A stretch of DNA of 59,384 nt from Mycobacterium sp. GTDB lineage: Bacteria > Actinomycetota > Actinomycetes > Mycobacteriales > Mycobacteriaceae. The stretch covers positions 1 to 59,384 of the forward strand of contig JAGQTU010000018.1 in the NCBI GenBank assembly GCA_020438865.1, in the 5' to 3' direction. A program made the translations under genes and the position numbers. Shown piece by piece: positions 18,527 through 28,606 of the stretch (within the stretch, counting starts at the first letter, position 1; every line of letters starts with the position of its first letter). The notes beneath the pieces were generated by a model that saw only the letters and a list, made by a program, of their open reading frames with translations, was not told the DNA's origin and did not search any database.

Positions 18527-18540
18527 TGGACATGTGTCCA
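18527..18540. promoter_or_regulatory. Operator TGGACA-N2-TGTCCA at TetR start
   Basis: TGGACATGTGTCCA has perfect 6-base arms and a 2-base centre. It overlaps the GTG start codon of the tetR gene at 18534. Such a position would let the TetR protein repress its own operon, including cyp123 and cyp51. The regulator assignment is inferred from proximity and from the matching site before aldA. Confidence 0.65.
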
Positions 18541-19127
18541 GCGATACCGTGGTGGCGATCACACCCGAGGCTGCCGACGTGCCGCGCAATCGCCGCCAGG
18601 AGGAGACCTTCCGCAAGGTGCTGCACGCCGGCCGGGAGATGCTGCGCGAGACCTCCTACGCCGACCTGACCGTGCGTGCCGTCGCCGCGAGGGCCAAGGT
18701 CGCACCGGCCACCGCCTACACCTACTTCTCGTCGAAGAACCACCTGATCGCAGAGGTGTATCTCGACCTGATCCGCCAGGCCCCGTTCTTCACCGACGTC
18801 AACGACAGCCGACTCAACCGCGTGCAGCAGGCGCTGCGCAGCCTGGCCCTGGTGATCGCCGACGAACCCGAGGTGGCCGTTGCATGCACCACCGCGGTGC
18901 TCAGCAACGACGCCGGCGTGCCCCGGGTGCGCGACCGCATCGGCGCGGAGATCCACAAGCGGATCAAATCCGCGCTGGGCCCGGACGCCGACCCGCAGAT
19001 CGTCTCCGCGCTGGAGATGACCTACTACGGCGCGCTCGTGCACGCCGGTAGCGGGACGCTGACCTACCACCAAGTCGCCGACCGGATGGCTTACGTCGTC
19101 GGTCTGATCCTGAGAGAAGAGAGCTGA
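18534..19127 (+). CDS. TetR-family regulator (Rv0767c-like)
   Basis: A 197-residue TetR-type regulator. The DNA-binding domain has RRQEETFRKVLHAGREML, then LTVRAVAARAKVAPATAYTYFSSKNHLI. It heads the rightward cyp123-cyp51 operon and is adjacent to the divergent aldA operon, the same arrangement as Rv0767c in Mtb. Its stop overlaps the cyp123 ATG (TGATG). The start is GTG within the TGGACATGTGTCCA palindrome, which suggests autoregulation. Ligand unknown; a sterol or lipid intermediate would fit the operon. Confidence 0.9.
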   Translation: MSSDTVVAITPEAADVPRNRRQEETFRKVLHAGREMLRETSYADLTVRAVAARAKVAPATAYTYFSSKNHLIAEVYLDLIRQAPFFTDVNDSRLNRVQQALRSLALVIADEPEVAVACTTAVLSNDAGVPRVRDRIGAEIHKRIKSALGPDADPQIVSALEMTYYGALVHAGSGTLTYHQVADRMAYVVGLILREES

Positions 19128-20341
19128 TGGCCGCGTCGACCGGAGAACGGCCCGTCGAATTGGTCCTCGATCCCTACGACTACGCCTTCCACGAGGATCC
19201 GTACCCGTATTACAAGCGACTGCGCGACGAGGCTCCGCTCTACCGCAACGACGAGCAGAACTTCTGGGCGCTGACCCGCCATGCCGACGTGCACAAGGGC
19301 TTTCGCAACAGCACCGCATTGTCCAACAAGCTGGGCGTCGCACTCGACCCCATCTCGCGCACGCCCGAGGCACACCGCACCATGTCGTTCCTGGCCATGG
19401 ACGACCCCGGCCATCTGCGGTTGCGCACCCTGGTGTCGAAGGGCTTCACCCCGCGCCGGATCCGCGAACTCGAGCCCCGGGTGCTGGAGCTCACCAACGA
19501 ACACCTCGACGCCGCTCTCGAGCACGAAAGCTTCGACTACATCACCGAATTCGCAGGCAAGCTGCCGATGGACGTGATCTCCGAACTGGTTGGCGTGCCC
19601 AAGGAGGACCGGCAACATCTGCGCGCACTCGCCGACGGGGTGATGCACCGCGAAGACGGCATCACCGACGTGCCACCCGCGGCCATCGAGGCCTCCATCA
19701 ACCTGTTCGTCTACTACGCCGACATGGTGGCGCAGCGCCGCAAGAAGCCCACCGACGATCTCACCTCGGCACTCATCGAGGCCGAGATCGACGGCGACCG
19801 GCTCGGCGATGACGAGATCATGGCCTTCCTGTTCCTGATGGTGGTCGCGGGCAACGAGACCACCACCAAACTCCTTGGCAACGCGGTCTATTGGGCCGGA
19901 CGCAACCAGGACCAACTGGCCTCGGTGTTCGCCGATCACGAACGGGTTCCGCTGTGGGTGGAGGAGACCCTTCGCTACGACACCTCCAGCCAGATCCTGG
20001 CCCGTACCGTCGTGGAGGACATCGAGTTCTACGGCACCACGCTGCACGACGGCGACGTGCTGTTGCTGGTTCCCGGGGCCGCGCACCGCGACGAGCGGGT
20101 CTTCGACGAGCCCGACGAGTTCCGCATCGGACGCGACATCGGCTCGAAGCTCCTGAGTTTCGGCAGCGGCGCGCACTTCTGCCTCGGCGCGCACCTGGCC
20201 CGCATGGAGGGGCGGGTGGCGTTGCAGGCGCTCGTCGAAAGGGTCCGCGGTTTCGAGGTCGACGAGGCCAACGCCGTCCGTGTCCATTCCAGCAGCGTGC
20301 GCGGATTCGCGAACCTGCCGATCACAGTGAAGAAGGCCTGA
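19127..20341 (+). CDS. cyp123: Cytochrome P450 CYP123
   Basis: A 404-residue P450 with I-helix VVAGNETTT (residues 239-247), K-helix EETLR (279-283) and heme loop LSFGSGAHFCLGAHLAR with Cys352. Gene order TetR-P450-SDR-CYP51 matches Mtb Rv0767c-Rv0764c, where the P450 is CYP123 (Rv0766c). Start and stop codons each overlap a neighbour by one base, showing operon translation. Substrate unknown. The [3Fe-4S] ferredoxin three genes downstream is a plausible electron donor. Confidence 0.92.
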   Translation: MAASTGERPVELVLDPYDYAFHEDPYPYYKRLRDEAPLYRNDEQNFWALTRHADVHKGFRNSTALSNKLGVALDPISRTPEAHRTMSFLAMDDPGHLRLRTLVSKGFTPRRIRELEPRVLELTNEHLDAALEHESFDYITEFAGKLPMDVISELVGVPKEDRQHLRALADGVMHREDGITDVPPAAIEASINLFVYYADMVAQRRKKPTDDLTSALIEAEIDGDRLGDDEIMAFLFLMVVAGNETTTKLLGNAVYWAGRNQDQLASVFADHERVPLWVEETLRYDTSSQILARTVVEDIEFYGTTLHDGDVLLLVPGAAHRDERVFDEPDEFRIGRDIGSKLLSFGSGAHFCLGAHLARMEGRVALQALVERVRGFEVDEANAVRVHSSSVRGFANLPITVKKA

Positions 20342-21155
20342 TGCCCCGTTTCGAACCCAATCCCGCCCGTCGGCCCGCGCTCGTCGCGGGCGCGTCATCG
20401 GGTATCGGTGCGGCGACGGCGCTGGAACTCGCGTCCCGTGGCTTTCCGGTCGCGCTCGGTGCCCGCCGCGTCGAGAAGTGCCAGGAGCTCGTCGACCAGA
20501 TCCGCGCCGGCGGCGGTGAGGCGGTGGCGATCCCGCTCGACGTCACCGATCAGGACTCGGTGAAGGGTTTCGTGCACCGGGCCACCGAGGAGCTCGGTGA
20601 CATCGAACTGCTGGTTGCGGGCGCCGGGGACACCTACTTCGGCCGTCTCTACGAGATCAGCCCCGAGGAGTTCGAGTCCCAGGTGCAGATCCATCTGATC
20701 GGGGCCTTCCGGCTGGCCAACGCCGTCCTGCCGGGCATGGTCGAGCGGCAACGGGGTGACGTGATCTTCGTCGGCTCCGACGTGGCGCTGCGCCAGCGCC
20801 CGCACATGGGCGCCTACGGCTCGGCGAAGGCCGGCCTGGTCGCAATGGTGACCAACCTGCAGATGGAACTGGAGGGCACCGGCGTTCGCGCGTCGATCGT
20901 GCACCCGGGCCCCACGAAGACCTCGATGGGCTGGAGCCTGCCCGCCGAATTGATCGGTCCCGCGCTGGAGGACTGGGCAAAGTGGGGCCAGGCGCGGCAC
21001 GACTACTTCCTGCGGGCTGCCGACCTGGCCCGCGCGATCGCGTTCGTCGCCGAGACTCCGCGCGGCGGGTTCATCACGTCGATGGAAGTCCAGCCCGAGG
21101 CGCCGCTGTCCGATGCGCCCAAGGAACGTCAACAATTGAAGTATCCGGAGGAATC

Positions 21156-21159
<4 letters not shown>
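20341..21159 (+). CDS. SDR-family oxidoreductase (Rv0765c-like)
   Basis: A 272-residue SDR beginning MPRFEPNPARRPALVAGASSGIG. The catalytic Tyr/Lys is YGSAKAG and a Ser lies in VIFVGSDVAL. It is flanked by cyp123 (1-base overlap) and cyp51 (4-base GTGA overlap), so its activity is likely part of the same pathway, perhaps oxidation or reduction of a P450 product. The longer open frame back to 19891 lies inside cyp123 and is rejected. Confidence 0.88.
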
Positions 21160-22731
<1,572 letters not shown>

Positions 22732-22733
22732 CC

Positions 22734-23279
22734 ATGGCGTCGTTGCCCCGCGAGGTACTGGAGGATTTCGTCGAGCGGTGGCTGGAGGCCAACCGGGTGG
22801 CCGAGGCCGAGGGCGACTGGAAGGGCCTGGCCGACTTCTACACCGACGACGCCACCTACGGCTGGAACATCGGACCCAAGGAAGACGTCATGTGCGTCGG
22901 TATCGACGAGATCCGGAACGTCGCACTGGGTCTGGAGATGTTCGGCCTGGAGGGCTGGAGCTACCCGTATCAGAAGGTGATCATCGACGACAAGATCGGT
23001 GAGGTCGTCGGCTTCTGGAAGCAGGTGGCCACCGATGCCGACGGCAACCAGTCGGAGATCTATGGCATCGGCGGCAGCTGGTTCCGGCTGAACCGCGATG
23101 GAAAGATCGAATGGCAGCGCGACTTCTTCGACTTCGGGCACGTGCAGAAGCTGTACATGAAGCTGATGAAAGAAGGAAAGCTGTCCAAGGGGATGTCGGA
23201 GCGCATCGAGCGCAGTTTGGCCGGCGAGAAGCTGCCCGGCTACTACCCGATCGGTCAGGCTCCCGTCCCGATCTGGTGA
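22734..23279 (+). CDS. SnoaL-like conserved protein (Rv0762c-like)
   Basis: A 181-residue protein with an NTF2/SnoaL-like core: helices REVLEDFVERWLEANRVAE, then WKGLADFYTDDATYGWNIG, and strands through VVGFWKQVATDADG and IYGIGGSWFRL. The C-terminal KLPGYYPIG tail is conserved-looking. It lies between the CYP51 ferredoxin and adhB as Rv0762c does in Mtb. Function unknown; the fold and context suggest binding or isomerisation of a steroid-like compound. Confidence 0.75.
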   Translation: MASLPREVLEDFVERWLEANRVAEAEGDWKGLADFYTDDATYGWNIGPKEDVMCVGIDEIRNVALGLEMFGLEGWSYPYQKVIIDDKIGEVVGFWKQVATDADGNQSEIYGIGGSWFRLNRDGKIEWQRDFFDFGHVQKLYMKLMKEGKLSKGMSERIERSLAGEKLPGYYPIGQAPVPIW

Positions 23280-23351
23280 TCGACTCGACGCCTGTCAAGA
23301 AACCCGTACCCGCCGGTTGTCACGGGGGTGACGCAGGTCATAATGTCCTCC

Positions 23352-23371
23352 TAGAACAGGAACACGTTCTA
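23352..23371. promoter_or_regulatory. KstR-like palindrome upstream of adhB
   Basis: TAGAAC (23352-23357) and GTTCTA (23366-23371) form an inverted repeat across 8 bases. Within it AGGAACACGTTCTA matches the KstR pattern TnnAACnnGTTnnA except for the first base. It lies in the 171-base gap before adhB, so adhB and the two genes after it may have their own promoter, possibly within the sterol regulon. Confidence 0.45.
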
Positions 23372-23450
23372 ACTTGTCCTTGATTGACCATCCGGCCGGT
23401 CCGGCTCCCCGCACATCCCCGGGGATTGCTTTTTCGAGTGGAGGCACGCA

Positions 23451-24548
23451 GTGAAGACAAAAGGCGCACTCATCCGGGAGTTCAACCAGCCCTGGAAGAT
23501 CGAGGAAATCGAGCTGGGCGACCCGCAGAAGGGCGAGGTCAAGGTCCAGATGGAAGCGTCGGGCATGTGCCACTCCGACCACCACCTGGTGACCGGCGGC
23601 ATCCCGATGTTCGGCTTCCCGGTGCTCGGGGGCCACGAAGGCGCCGGCGTCGCCGTCGGCGACCACGTGGTCATGTCGTTCATCCCGTCCTGCGGCAAGT
23701 GTCCGTCTTGTCAGGCCGGCCTGCGTAACCTCTGCGACCTGGGCGCCGGACTGCTGGCCGGCACCGCCATCTCCGACGGCACCCACCGCATCCACACCGC
23801 CGACGGCCATCCGGTGTTCCCGATGACCCTGCTCGGCACCTTCTCGCCCTACATGGTCGTGCACGAGTCCTCGGTGGTGCCGATTCCGAAGGACATTCCG
23901 TTCGAGGTCGCCTGCCTGGTCGGCTGCGGCGTGACGACCGGCTACGGCTCGGCCACCCACACCGCACAGATCAAGCCGGGTGAAGACGTCGCGGTCGTCG
24001 GCGTTGGTGGTGTCGGCATGTCGGCGCTGCAGGGCGCCGTCAACTCCGGCGCCCGCTACATCTTCGTCATCGACCCGGTGGAGTGGAAGCGCGACCAGGC
24101 GCTCAAGTTCGGTGCCACCCACGTCTACGAGGACATCAATGCCGCCATGGCGGGCATCGCCGAGGTGACCGGGGGGTTCATGGCCAAGAAGGTGATCGTC
24201 ACCGTCGGTGAGGTGCACGGGGCCGACGTCGACAACTACATGAACATCACCGCCAAGAGCGGAACCTGCGTGATGACCGCGATCGGCAGCATGCTCGACA
24301 CCAACGTGACGCTCAACCTGGCGATGCTGACCCTGATGCAGAAGAACCTGCAGGGCACCATCTTCGGTGGCGGCAACCCGTACTACGACATCCCGCATCT
24401 GCTGTCGATGTACAAGGTCGGCAAGCTCAATCTCGATGACATGATCACCCGGCAGTACCGCCTGGAGCAGATCAACGAGGGCTACCAGGACATGCTCGAC
24501 GGCCGCAACATTCGCGGCGTCATCCGCTACACCGACGAAGACCGCTGA
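23451..24548 (+). CDS. adhB: Zinc-type alcohol dehydrogenase AdhB
   Basis: A 365-residue medium-chain alcohol dehydrogenase. Catalytic zinc ligands are Cys40 and the GHEGAG loop (His62, Glu63); structural zinc ligands are Cys81, 84, 87 and 95. The Rossmann motif is VGVGGVGMSALQG. It corresponds to Mtb AdhB (Rv0761c) and looks like the NDMA-dependent group of nicotinoprotein ADHs associated with mycofactocin. Compared with my recollection of the Mtb protein (375 residues), about ten residues are missing directly after GHEGAGV, inside the zinc-ADH signature. Start GTG 23451 follows a purine-rich GGAGG region. Confidence 0.9.
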   Translation: MKTKGALIREFNQPWKIEEIELGDPQKGEVKVQMEASGMCHSDHHLVTGGIPMFGFPVLGGHEGAGVAVGDHVVMSFIPSCGKCPSCQAGLRNLCDLGAGLLAGTAISDGTHRIHTADGHPVFPMTLLGTFSPYMVVHESSVVPIPKDIPFEVACLVGCGVTTGYGSATHTAQIKPGEDVAVVGVGGVGMSALQGAVNSGARYIFVIDPVEWKRDQALKFGATHVYEDINAAMAGIAEVTGGFMAKKVIVTVGEVHGADVDNYMNITAKSGTCVMTAIGSMLDTNVTLNLAMLTLMQKNLQGTIFGGGNPYYDIPHLLSMYKVGKLNLDDMITRQYRLEQINEGYQDMLDGRNIRGVIRYTDEDR

Positions 24549-24559
24549 GCCGAGCAGCC

Positions 24560-24997
24560 ATGTCCGAGAAGACAACTGAGATATCCCCCGCCCTGGCGGC
24601 GTCGCAGGCGTCGTGGCGGTGCGTGCAGTCGCACGACCGGGAGGGCTGGCTGGCACTGATGGCTCCCGATGTGGTCATCGAGGATCCCATCGGCCAGGCC
24701 ATCACCAATCCCGACGGCCGCGGCGTACGCGGCAAGGAAGCGGTGGCGGCGTTCTACGACGGCAACATCGCGGTCAACAACCTGCGAGTGACCTGTGAGG
24801 AGACCTTTCACTCCAGTTCGCCGCAGGAAGTGGCCCACATCCTGGTGCTGCGCAGCCAATTCGAGGGCGGCCTGACCAGCACCGTGCGCGGCGTCTTCAC
24901 CTACCGGGTCGACGACGACGGTCTGATCACCAACATGCGTGGCTACTGGAACATGGAAGGCATGCAGTTCGGGCAGGCGCCCGCCGACGGTGAGTGA
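24560..24997 (+). CDS. Ketosteroid isomerase-like protein (Rv0760c-like)
   Basis: A 145-residue protein with the delta5-3-ketosteroid isomerase/SnoaL fold: SQASWRCVQSHDREGWLALMAPDVVIEDP followed by strands ending NMRGYWNMEGMQFG. It closely resembles Mtb Rv0760c, which has the KSI fold and binds steroids. It starts 11 bases after adhB and overlaps the following SDR by 8 bases, so it is an operon member. Confidence 0.88.
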   Translation: MSEKTTEISPALAASQASWRCVQSHDREGWLALMAPDVVIEDPIGQAITNPDGRGVRGKEAVAAFYDGNIAVNNLRVTCEETFHSSSPQEVAHILVLRSQFEGGLTSTVRGVFTYRVDDDGLITNMRGYWNMEGMQFGQAPADGE

Positions 24998-25859
24998 TCG
25001 GCCACTCGACGGCTTCGGCGTCGTCGTCGCCGGCGGTTCGCATGGGATCGGCGCGGCCGTCGCGGCCAAGCTCGCCGAATGCGGTGCCGGCGTGGTGGTC
25101 AACGGCCGGGATGCCGATGCGGTCGGCGCCACCGTCGATGCCATCATCGGTGCGGGCGGGCGGGCTGTTCCACACCCCGGGTCCGCCGCGGATGAGGCGG
25201 TGGCCCAAGAGCTGATCGCCCTGTGCGAGAGCCACTTCGGTGCCATCGATGCCTTGGTGAACTGCGCGGGTACGGCGGAACCGCCCGGATCGTCGATCCT
25301 GACCGTCAGCGCCGAGCAGTTCCGGGACCTCATCGACGTTCACCTCGGCACCGTCTTCGCCACCTGTCGCGCCGCGGCGCCGAAGATGGTGGCACGCGGC
25401 CGGGGCGCGATCGTCAACACCAGTTCGTTCGCCTTTCTCGGTGACTACGGTGGCACCGGTTATCCGGCCGGTAAGGGGGCCGTGAACGGCCTGACGCTGG
25501 CGATCGCCGCCGAACTCGCCGAGCACGGGGTGCGGGCGAATGTCATATGCCCCGGGGCCAAGACCCGGCTGTCGACCGGACCGGAATTCGAGGAGCAGAT
25601 CCGCGCCCTGCAGCGTCGCGGCATGCTCGACCAGATCAGCGCTCAGGGCGCCCTGGACGCGGCGCCACCGGAGTACGTCGCTCCGATGTACGCCTACCTC
25701 GTCAGCGACCTCGCGACGCAGATCACCGGGCAGATCTTCATCGCCGCAGGCAACTTCGTTGGGCGTTTCGACCGGCCCTCGCCGAGCCTGCTCGGCTACC
25801 GCGACCACCACGACTCGACACCATGGTCGATCGACGACATCGCCGCGATGCTGGCCTGA
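24990..25859 (+). CDS. SDR-family dehydrogenase
   Basis: A 289-residue SDR with [10 protein letters not shown] near the N-terminus, NCAG, catalytic Ser in [13 protein letters not shown] and Tyr/Lys in YPAGKGAV. The GTG at 24990 ([10 protein letters not shown]) overlaps the end of the KSI-like gene by 8 bases and was chosen over earlier in-frame codons. The extended C-terminus ([15 protein letters not shown]) resembles multifunctional enzyme-type SDRs that act on hydroxyacyl or steroid substrates. It is the last gene of the CYP51 operon. Confidence 0.85.
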   Translation: MSDRPLDGFGVVVAGGSHGIGAAVAAKLAECGAGVVVNGRDADAVGATVDAIIGAGGRAVPHPGSAADEAVAQELIALCESHFGAIDALVNCAGTAEPPGSSILTVSAEQFRDLIDVHLGTVFATCRAAAPKMVARGRGAIVNTSSFAFLGDYGGTGYPAGKGAVNGLTLAIAAELAEHGVRANVICPGAKTRLSTGPEFEEQIRALQRRGMLDQISAQGALDAAPPEYVAPMYAYLVSDLATQITGQIFIAAGNFVGRFDRPSPSLLGYRDHHDSTPWSIDDIAAMLA

Positions 25860-25881
25860 ACTGATCTCCTATGCTGGCCGG

Positions 25882-26283
25882 ATGGCCTCCGTCTTCAGCA
25901 TGATCATCAATGGCGAACTTCCCGGGCGGTTCGTCTACGAGGACGACGACGTCGTCGCTTTCCTGACCATCGAACCGATGACCCAGGGGCATACCCTGGT
26001 GGTGCCGCGCGCGGAGGTCGACAAGTGGCAGGACGTCGAACCGGCCTTGTTCAATCACGTGATGGCCGTTGCCCAACGCATCGGCAAGGCGGTCTGCGCG
26101 GCGTTCGGCGCCGACCGGGCCGGCGTGATCATCGCCGGTCTGGAAGTGCCGCATCTGCACGTCCATGTGTTCCCGGCCTTCAACCTGACCGACTTCGGTT
26201 TCGCGAACGTCGACCGCAACCCGTCCGCCAAGTCGCTCGACGAGGCCCAGGCCAAGATCAAGGCGGCTCTGGCGAAGCTCTGA
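25882..26283 (+). CDS. HIT-family nucleotide hydrolase/transferase (Rv0759c-like)
   Basis: A 133-residue histidine-triad protein. The HIT motif HLHVHVF places His91, His93 and His95 as expected for nucleoside phosphoramidate or dinucleotide hydrolysis. The start [22 protein letters not shown] is typical of the family. It lies between the CYP51 operon and phoR, as Rv0759c does in Mtb. It converges on phoR with 6 bases between stops. Confidence 0.92.
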   Translation: MASVFSMIINGELPGRFVYEDDDVVAFLTIEPMTQGHTLVVPRAEVDKWQDVEPALFNHVMAVAQRIGKAVCAAFGADRAGVIIAGLEVPHLHVHVFPAFNLTDFGFANVDRNPSAKSLDEAQAKIKAALAKL

Positions 26284-26289
26284 GCGGCG

Positions 26290-27720
26290 TCAGCCGATCG
26301 GCGCCGGCACGTCGGCGATCCGCGGCAGGCTCACCCGAAAGCAGCAACCGTGCCCCGGCGCGGTTGTCACCGTGACCCGACCGCCGTGGGCGTACACCAG
26401 CGAGTCGACGATCGACAGTCCGAGTCCGGTGCCGCCGCTGGCCCGGGCGCGTGAGGAGTCGGTCCGGTAGAAGCGCTCGAAGACCCGTTGGGCGTCCTCC
26501 GGCGTCATGCCGGGTCCCTGGTCGGCCACCTCGAGCACGGCGTCGTCACCGGCGGTGCCGACTCGCACGGTGATCGGTGAGGTGTCGGGCGTGTGCTGTA
26601 CGGCGTTGGCCATCAGGTTGCCCAGCACCTGACGCAGCCTGGCCTCGTCGCCCAGTACCTCCGGTGTGCCGGGCCCGTCGACCACCTCCATCGTGATGCG
26701 GCGCTGCGGCGCGATCGACTGCGCGTCGTGTACCGCGTCGGTGGCCAGTGCCAGCAGGTCGACCCGGTGGCGCTCGAGCGGGCGTTGGGCGTCCAGGCGG
26801 GCCAGCAGCAGCAGGTCGTCGACCAACAGTCCCATCCGCCGCGACTCGCTCTCGATCCGCGACATCAGCATCTCGACATCGCGGGCGGCGCCCTGGCGGT
26901 AGAGCTCGGCGAAGCCGCGAATGGTGGTCAGCGGTGTGCGCAGTTCGTGGCTGGCGTCGGTGATGAACCGGCGCATCCGTTCCTCCGACATCCGGGCCTG
27001 CTCGGCCGAGGACTTCGATGACGCCATCGCCTGTTGGATCTGGGCGAGCATGCCGTTGAGCGCCACCGACAATCGTCCCACCTCGGTGCGCGGATCACGT
27101 TGCGGTACACGACGATCCAGCTCTCCGGCGGCAATCGCCGCCGCGGTCTGCTCCACTTCGGACAGCGGCCGCAGGCTGCGGTGCACCACCCAGTAGCCGA
27201 CGACGCCGAGCACCACCAGCACCGCGGTGCCGATGGCGACCTGTGACCACGCCAGCGACCGGACGGTCGAGGAGACGTCGGACAGGTCGATGGCCACGGT
27301 GGTCAACTCCCCGTTGGGCCCGCGCACCGACACCGCGCGCCATTGCACGGGCGATCCGTTCATCGAGCCGATGGTCACCGGGTTGGGTCCGACATTGTTG
27401 TCATCGGGCAGCGCCGGTTCGGCAACGCGGTCGTTGACGGCCATCCACAGGTTGCCCATGGCGTCGACGCCGCGGACATAGAAGTCCGATGGGGGCCGGG
27501 CCGGGTTGGGACCCTCGTCGGGCGGCGGCGTCCGGCGCGGGGCCTGCGCCCAGCTGTTGGATGCGTCGATCAGGGTCTGGTCCACCCGGTTGACGAGGTC
27601 GTGCCGCAGGGCGGAGGTGACGGCGATACCGGACGCGAGCAACCCGCAGCCCACGAGCAGCAGCATGGCAGCCACCAGGCCCACCCGCAGCGGCACCGCC
27701 CGGCGGTAGTTGTTCGCCAT
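26290..27720 (-). CDS. phoR: Sensor histidine kinase PhoR
   Basis: A 476-residue membrane sensor kinase. TM1 is at about residues 12-35, an extracytoplasmic loop follows, TM2 is at about 160-180, then a HAMP linker. The phosphorylated His258 lies in DASHELRTPL. The ATPase domain has NLMANAVQHT (N box), DQGPGMTPEDA (G1) and GGTGLGLSIV (G2). It matches Mtb PhoR (Rv0758). It phosphorylates PhoP; the pair controls virulence lipids, acid response and secretion in Mtb. The kinase gene follows phoP on the same strand with a 38-base gap. Confidence 0.95.
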   Translation of the reverse strand: MANNYRRAVPLRVGLVAAMLLLVGCGLLASGIAVTSALRHDLVNRVDQTLIDASNSWAQAPRRTPPPDEGPNPARPPSDFYVRGVDAMGNLWMAVNDRVAEPALPDDNNVGPNPVTIGSMNGSPVQWRAVSVRGPNGELTTVAIDLSDVSSTVRSLAWSQVAIGTAVLVVLGVVGYWVVHRSLRPLSEVEQTAAAIAAGELDRRVPQRDPRTEVGRLSVALNGMLAQIQQAMASSKSSAEQARMSEERMRRFITDASHELRTPLTTIRGFAELYRQGAARDVEMLMSRIESESRRMGLLVDDLLLLARLDAQRPLERHRVDLLALATDAVHDAQSIAPQRRITMEVVDGPGTPEVLGDEARLRQVLGNLMANAVQHTPDTSPITVRVGTAGDDAVLEVADQGPGMTPEDAQRVFERFYRTDSSRARASGGTGLGLSIVDSLVYAHGGRVTVTTAPGHGCCFRVSLPRIADVPAPIG

Positions 27721-27758
27721 GGCCCTATTGTTCGCCCGGGCAGCGGTAGTGCGCCGGA

Positions 27759-28478
27759 TTACCGCGGCTCCCGCAGTACGTAGCCGACACCGCGCAGGGT
27801 ATGCAGCAACCGTTTCTCGCCGGTGTCGATCTTGCGGCGCAGGTACGAGACGTAGGACTCGACGACGTTGACGTCACCGCCGAAGTCGTAGCGCCACACG
27901 TGATCGAGGATCTTGGGCTTGCTCAGTACCGTGCCCGCGTTGATGACGAAGTAGCGCAGCAGGGTGAACTCGGTGGGCGACAGCGATACCGGCTCCCCGG
28001 CCTTCCACACCTCATGGGTGTCCTCGTCGAGTTCGATGTCGGCGAAGGACAGCCTGGAGGTGCGCGGCTCCTCGACACCCTTGCCGGCCCGGCGCAGGAT
28101 CACCCGCAGCCGCGCAACCACCTCTTCCAGGCTGAACGGTTTGGTGACGTAGTCATCGCCGCCGAGGGTCAGCCCGGCGATCTTGTCCTGCAGGCTGTCG
28201 CGCGCGGTCAGGAACAACGCGGGGGCGTCGATCCCGTCGGCGCGGAGCCGGCGCAGCACGCCGAAGCCGTCCATGCCGGGCATCATCACGTCCAGGATCA
28301 CAGCGTCGGGGCGCACCTCGCGGGCCCGGTCGAGAGCCGCGGGCCCGTTGGCGGCGGTGTGGACTTCGAAGCCCTGGAACTTCAGGCTCACCGAGAGCAG
28401 TTCGACGATGTTGGTCTCGTCGTCGACGACGAGGACGCGCGCCTCGGGTTTGGTCGCGGGTGTCGCTCCGGCGGTCAT
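27759..28478 (-). CDS. phoP: Response regulator PhoP
   Basis: A 239-residue OmpR/PhoB-type regulator, almost identical to Mtb PhoP as I recall it. The receiver domain has acidic pocket Asp19/Asp20, phosphoacceptor Asp63 (ILDVMMPGMD), a Thr in FLTARDS and Lys in VTKPFS. The winged-helix domain has SLSPTEFTLLRYF and the recognition helix DVNVVESYVSYLRRKI. The ATG at 28478 follows GGGAGGAG. A PhoP-type direct repeat lies 46 bases upstream, in line with the autoregulation known in Mtb. Confidence 0.97.
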   Translation of the reverse strand: MTAGATPATKPEARVLVVDDETNIVELLSVSLKFQGFEVHTAANGPAALDRAREVRPDAVILDVMMPGMDGFGVLRRLRADGIDAPALFLTARDSLQDKIAGLTLGGDDYVTKPFSLEEVVARLRVILRRAGKGVEEPRTSRLSFADIELDEDTHEVWKAGEPVSLSPTEFTLLRYFVINAGTVLSKPKILDHVWRYDFGGDVNVVESYVSYLRRKIDTGEKRLLHTLRGVGYVLREPR

Positions 28479-28523
28479 AGTTGTCAATCTCCTCCCATCT
28501 TGGTGAATACAACCTGCACGGTG

Positions 28524-28541
28524 GCTGTGAGGTTCCTGTGA
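28524..28541. promoter_or_regulatory. PhoP-type direct repeat between phoP and repeat-protein gene
   Basis: On the minus strand: TCACAGG-AACC-TCACAGC, two 7-base direct repeats separated by 4 bases (11-base period). This is the spacing and sequence described for Mtb PhoP sites. It lies 46 bases upstream of phoP and 66 bases upstream of the divergent decapeptide-repeat gene, so either or both may respond. Confidence 0.7.
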
Positions 28542-28606
28542 GTCGAGTTGGGCCTGATGATCGCGATACCGTCGGTAGCGGCTTCGGACGCCCATACACT
28601 CGTGGG

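Noticed and set aside
26290-28478. PrrAB or MtrAB two-component system
   Set aside because: The regulator sequence, the HIT gene neighbour and the PhoP-type direct repeat all identify PhoPR.
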